From NCBI GenBank assembly GCA_937910825.1, contig CALEMO010000027.1, positions 1 through 9,394 on the forward strand: 9,394 nucleotides of DNA. The letters run 5' to 3'. This document shows positions 7,354 to 9,394 of the stretch, in pieces. The notes below the pieces were generated by a model. It was not told where the DNA came from. It saw only the letters and a list, made by a program, of their open reading frames with translations, and did no database searches. Made by a program: the position numbers and the translations under genes. Position 1 is the first letter of the stretch, and every line of letters starts with the position of its first letter. The DNA comes from an uncultured Solirubrobacterales bacterium (lineage in GTDB: Bacteria; Actinomycetota; Thermoleophilia; Solirubrobacterales; 70-9).

Positions 7354-7448
7354 GGATGCGTCCGGGATGCCTCCAGATACCTTCGGGATGCCTCCAGATG
7401 TCTTCGGGATGCCTTCGGGATGCCTCCAGATGCCTCCGGGATGCCTTC
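7354..7448. repeat. Degenerate tandem array, nine units of 10 or 11 bp
   Basis: The unit is about GGGATGCCTYC or AGATGCCTYC. The GAT cores start at 7355, 7366, 7376, 7387, 7397, 7408, 7419, 7429 and 7440. The spacings are therefore 11, 10, 11, 10, 11, 11, 10 and 11, averaging 10.6 bp, close to one turn of B-DNA. It can also be read as a 21-bp unit made of an 11-mer and a 10-mer. On the minus strand each unit carries GGAGG- or GAAGG-like purines. It lies between convergent genes. It may be plain slippage-derived minisatellite DNA, or an array of protein contacts on one helix face; the sequence alone cannot decide. Confidence 0.9.
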
Positions 7449-7515
7449 AGCCCCTCCCAAGGCTGCACGGCCATCCCTGCCCGTCACGACGTCCCCTGGG
7501 CCGAAACAGGTTCGC

Positions 7516-7552
7516 GGGGCGATCGTCACCTCATAATGGTGAGGATCGCCCC
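7516..7552. other. Long stem-loop across the stop codon of the DUF559 gene (copy 1)
   Basis: GGGGCGATC (7516-7524) pairs with GATCGCCCC (7544-7552). Inside it, after one G/G mismatch, TCACC (7526-7530) pairs with GGTGA (7538-7542) around a 7-base loop, giving 14 of 15 pairs. No T-run follows on either strand, so it is not a textbook Rho-independent terminator, though it could slow polymerase between the convergent genes. The stop codon (7533-7531) lies in the loop. A related stem-loop lies upstream of the same gene at 8576-8602. Confidence 0.7.
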
Positions 7553-8493
7553 GGTAATTGCTGACTCAATTCGATATTGAGCAGTTCGGTTACGTCGGTT
7601 GGGTGATTCACGACCATGTCATGGGTGAAACGCAGCACGTTGTATCCGGCCCGCTTGAGTCTGTTTTCGCGAGCTGCGTCATTGACGAAGGACATCCGAC
7701 CCTGATGGAACTCAAATCCGTCCAGTTCGACGACCAACCCCGCGGTCGGCCAGAAACAGTCCACCTCGTATCCCAGGAGTTTCGCGTTCACCTCAGGCCC
7801 TGGAATCCCGTTGCAGCCGCACAGTTCCAGGAAGATTGCTTCGAGTTCTGATCGGGTTCTGTGAACGGAAGGATTGCGAAGTTCGACGAGTCGCCGAAAG
7901 GTCGTTATCCCGGGAATGCCGGAACCCCTTGCGGCGCACGCCTTCAGTTCGGGAACCTTCAACAGGTCCTTCCGGTCAGCTTCGTTGAACGCGGCTTGGA
8001 GATTTCGTTCATCCAGAGCTTTGGCCAGATCAAGCAGGGTACGAGCGACGGATGTCACCACGAGGCCTTCTGTGCGGGTCACATCTGAATCGCCCAAATA
8101 CTCACTTCTCTTGACGCAAAGAAGACGCCTAGCGACCAATCCCGGAGGTTCGAGCCAGAGGCGCGATGGACGCCGGCTTTCGGGCCGGAGAATTTCGACT
8201 TGGCCGCGCCACCGAAGAAATCCCCAGAGCGATGCGGCGCTCCTTCGCGCGAGCACTGACCCATCGCCTGCGCCCAGGGCTCCTGCGGCCAGCACGGCCT
8301 TCTCGGTCGTGACGGCTCGTCCGAAGGCATAGACCCCGGAGCAGACCGGCAACAACCACCCGGCCCGGATTCGGCCATCGATTGTGCGGCTGGGCATGCC
8401 TGCTTTAAGGAGCTGTGCCCTGGAGGCCAGACCTTGTTGCCCCGCTGCAATACGAGCGATGGTTTCAGTCGCCTGATGGCTTTCGAATGGCAC
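7531..8493 (-). CDS. AbiEi-N / DUF559 domain protein (Vsr-like nuclease fold)
   Basis: Protein of 320 residues. Residues about 8-60 look like the winged-helix AbiEi antitoxin N-terminal domain (QGLASRAQLLKAGMPSRTI, RIRAGW, GVYAFG). The middle carries the typical GLVVTSVARTLLDLA at 143-157. Residues about 215-305 resemble DUF559, related to Vsr and other PD-(D/E)XK nucleases: SELEAIFLELC, then YEVDCFWP (Asp245), LVVELDGFEFH (Glu256, Asp258, His263), and RENRLKRAGYNVLRFTH. The acidic residues expected in this fold are present. Such genes are common in many copies in actinobacteria; the role is unproven (defence, toxin-antitoxin or repair have been suggested). No cognate AbiEii toxin is adjacent. 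The GTG start at 8493-8491 has AGGAAG eight bases upstream. By eye the DNA seems less GC-rich than its neighbours, which with the flanking related stem-loops hints at acquisition or mobility. Confidence 0.8.
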   Translation of the reverse strand: MPFESHQATETIARIAAGQQGLASRAQLLKAGMPSRTIDGRIRAGWLLPVCSGVYAFGRAVTTEKAVLAAGALGAGDGSVLARRSAASLWGFLRWRGQVEILRPESRRPSRLWLEPPGLVARRLLCVKRSEYLGDSDVTRTEGLVVTSVARTLLDLAKALDERNLQAAFNEADRKDLLKVPELKACAARGSGIPGITTFRRLVELRNPSVHRTRSELEAIFLELCGCNGIPGPEVNAKLLGYEVDCFWPTAGLVVELDGFEFHQGRMSFVNDAARENRLKRAGYNVLRFTHDMVVNHPTDVTELLNIELSQQLPGRSSPL

Positions 8494-8501
8494 ACGGTTA
8501 G

Positions 8502-8507
8502 CTTCCT
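8502..8507 (-). promoter_or_regulatory. Ribosome binding site of the DUF559 gene
   Basis: AGGAAG on the minus strand, eight bases before the GTG at 8493. It decides this start over the in-frame codons further downstream. Confidence 0.65.
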
Positions 8508-8575
8508 GTCCACGATCTCAGAAATGGTTCAGACAGATGACTATTCGCCCGCGAGCGTGCAACGATTTTCAGGCT

Positions 8576-8614
8576 GATTTTCACCTCAGGTTGGTGAAGA
8601 TCACCCCGGGAATC
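8576..8614. repeat. Stem-loop copy 2, related to 7516-7559
   Basis: GATTTTCACC (8576-8585) pairs with GGTGAAGATC (8593-8602) across a 7-base loop, with one G-T(U) pair. The 34 bases from 8581 match those from 7526 at 27 positions. Conserved are TCACCTCA, TGGTGA, GATC, CCCCGG and AAT, including the TCACC-N7-GGTGA stem-loop core. The copies are in the same orientation and bracket the DUF559 gene, this one about 85 bases upstream of its start. Such a pair could be the edges of a small unit that moved with the gene, or a shared regulatory RNA structure. Confidence 0.7.
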
Positions 8615-8637
8615 CAGATCGCTCACCCTGGGAAACG

Positions 8638-8665
8638 CGAAGGGCGGCCCTGGGGCCACCCTTCG
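8638..8665 (-). terminator. Strong hairpin, probable terminator of sat-cysC
   Basis: The arms at 8638-8650 and 8653-8665 are complementary over 13 positions (CGAAGGGTGGCCC with GGGCCGCCCTTCG in the minus-strand transcript, one U-G pair). The innermost pair must open to form a 4-base loop. In the minus direction it lies about 86 bases beyond the cysC stop and is followed by CGTTTCCC, a weak T-run. The position between cysC and the next gene on the same strand supports a terminator role. Confidence 0.6.
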
Positions 8666-8696
8666 GTGAAATGCGTACTGCAGTGAAGCGCTTGCG

Positions 8697-8712
8697 GCTC
8701 GCTGATGCGAGC
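8697..8712. other. Short hairpin between cysC and its terminator
   Basis: GCTCGC (8697-8702) and GCGAGC (8707-8712) enclose the loop TGAT. The surrounding 8686-8742 contains further imperfect complementarity around two GCGCTTGC copies, so the cysC 3' untranslated region is probably highly structured. No RNA family was recognised. Confidence 0.4.
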
Positions 8713-8750
8713 GATCGGCGCTGGCTACTGCGAGCGCTTGCTTCCGGGTG

Positions 8751-9299
8751 CTACGAAGCGACTGCTGCCGGGATGAGCTCGCGCACTTCCAGGTACGCGA
8801 TCAGCTTGGCTGCCGATTCGGCCGGCTCTTCTTCTTCGGTCTTGATCGTGACTTCGGGGTTCTCCGGAGCCTCGTAGGGATCGGAGACGCCGGTGAATTC
8901 CTTGATCTCGCCAGAGAATGCCTTGGCGTAGAGACCCTTGACGTCACGCTCGGCGCAGGCGTCAACTGAGGCTTCGATGTAGACCTCGATGAAGCGATCG
9001 CCCATGTTCTCGCGGGCTTCGTCGCGGATCGCCTTGTAGGGCGAGATCGCAGCGGTGATGACCGGGGTGCCGTTGCGGGAGAGCAGGTCGGCTACGAAAG
9101 CGATGCGACGGACGTTCGTATCGCGATCTTCCTTCGAGAAGCCGAGGCCCTTCGAGAGGTTCTCGCGAACGATGTCGCCGTCGAGGATTTCGAGCTTCGA
9201 GCCCCGTGCGGCCAGCTCAGTGGCGAGCAGTTCGGAAATGGTGGTCTTGCCGGATCCGGAGAGTCCGGTGAACCAGAGAGTGAATCCTTTGTCTGACAT
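8751..9299 (-). CDS. cysC: Adenylylsulfate (APS) kinase
   Basis: Protein of 182 residues, the usual length of stand-alone APS kinases. It phosphorylates APS at the 3' position with ATP to give PAPS, the donor for sulfotransferases and for some sulfate-reduction routes. Visible motifs: Walker A GLSGSGKT at 12-19, LDGD near 39-42, [12 protein letters not shown] at 62-73, the acceptor-region [11 protein letters not shown] near 86-96, [11 protein letters not shown] near 117-127, and [15 protein letters not shown] near 135-149. All key residues look intact. The start ATG at 9299-9297 is preceded by AAGGAGG. It follows the sat stop codon by only three bases, so the two enzymes are almost certainly co-transcribed and translationally linked. 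A TAG ends it at 8751, before structured terminator-like DNA. Confidence 0.96.
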   Translation of the reverse strand: MSDKGFTLWFTGLSGSGKTTISELLATELAARGSKLEILDGDIVRENLSKGLGFSKEDRDTNVRRIAFVADLLSRNGTPVITAAISPYKAIRDEARENMGDRFIEVYIEASVDACAERDVKGLYAKAFSGEIKEFTGVSDPYEAPENPEVTIKTEEEEPAESAAKLIAYLEVRELIPAAVAS

Positions 9300-9302
9300 G
9301 AG

Positions 9303-9394
9303 TTAGTTGTCCTCCTTGTAAGCGTCGATCAGGATCTGGGCGACCTCAGGGCGTGAGAATTTGGGCGGCGGCATTTCGCCGTTGCCCAGCATCT
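9303..9394 (-). CDS. sat: Sulfate adenylyltransferase (ATP sulfurylase), C-terminal end only
   Basis: Only the last 30 codons lie in the window, ending in TAA at 9305-9303. The visible segment (MLGNGEMPPPKFSRPEVAQ, then ILIDAYKEDN) matches the C-terminal tail of Sat/MET3-type ATP sulfurylases, where a [K/R/N]GE-x-x-P...F(S/T)RPEVAxIL motif is typical. The enzyme makes APS from sulfate and ATP, the substrate for the adjacent APS kinase. The short length keeps this below certainty, but the three-base spacing to cysC strongly supports it. Confidence 0.88.
   Translation of the reverse strand, partial: MLGNGEMPPPKFSRPEVAQILIDAYKEDN
9311..9317 (-). promoter_or_regulatory. Ribosome binding site of cysC
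   Basis: AAGGAGG on the minus strand, inside the last codons of sat and 11 bases before the cysC ATG. Its position within the upstream gene suggests that translation of cysC is coupled to that of sat. Confidence 0.75.

Noticed and set aside
7354..7448. CRISPR array
   Set aside because: Units are 10-11 bp with no spacers between them, and there are no cas genes nearby.
7074..7529. Minus-strand frame of 151 codons across the tandem repeats
   Set aside because: Its middle is a translated repeat (ASRRHLEASRRYLEASR-like) and the rest is the shadow of the PHP gene. No ribosome site or family resemblance.
7558..8088. Plus-strand frames over the DUF559 gene
   Set aside because: They lie opposite a well-supported gene and have no recognisable domains.

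Overview
The window reads as chromosomal DNA of a high-GC actinobacterium. The most likely group is class Thermoleophilia (Solirubrobacterales-like). This is inferred from protein families and codon use, not from a marker gene. The gene set fits: an ASST-type arylsulfotransferase, an AbiEi-N/DUF559 protein, a fused biotin carboxylase-BCCP, and a sat-cysC pair. GTG and TTG starts are common here.

Layout, left to right. (1) Positions 1-918, minus strand: an arylsulfotransferase-family protein, cut by the window edge. (2) A 77-base divergent promoter region in which the two -10 elements appear to overlap. (3) Positions 996-2730, plus strand: a type I sulfatase carrying two single-base frameshifts and one in-frame TGA, so a decayed gene or an assembly with errors. 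(4) A minus-strand block of three genes, 6230 down to 2773: acyl-CoA carboxylase alpha chain (biotin carboxylase plus BCCP), a 74-residue one-helix membrane protein, and a NoeA-like protein with a kinase-like N-terminal half and a SAM-methyltransferase C-terminal half. (5) A PHP-domain phosphoesterase, 6471-7277, plus strand, divergent from the carboxylase. (6) Positions 7278-7530, with no gene: a triple 8-bp repeat, then nine GATGC-centred units spaced 10 or 11 bp apart, close to one DNA helical turn. (7) An AbiEi-N/DUF559 nuclease-fold protein, 7531-8493, minus strand, bracketed by two related stem-loop sequences. (8) The end of sat and the whole of cysC, minus strand, followed by structured, terminator-like DNA.

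Functional themes. Sulfate activation (sat-cysC) lies at the right edge and sulfate-ester chemistry (arylsulfotransferase, sulfatase) at the left. They are about 6 kb apart and not one operon. The carboxylase belongs to acyl-CoA metabolism (malonyl-, methylmalonyl- or methylcrotonyl-type). The accessory-looking part is 7.3-8.7 kb: the helically phased repeat and the DUF559 gene with its flanking stem-loops. I see no complete, clearly new multi-gene system. The most unusual items are the phased repeat, the DUF559 gene with its paired stem-loops, and the kinase-like/methyltransferase fusion with its small membrane partner.
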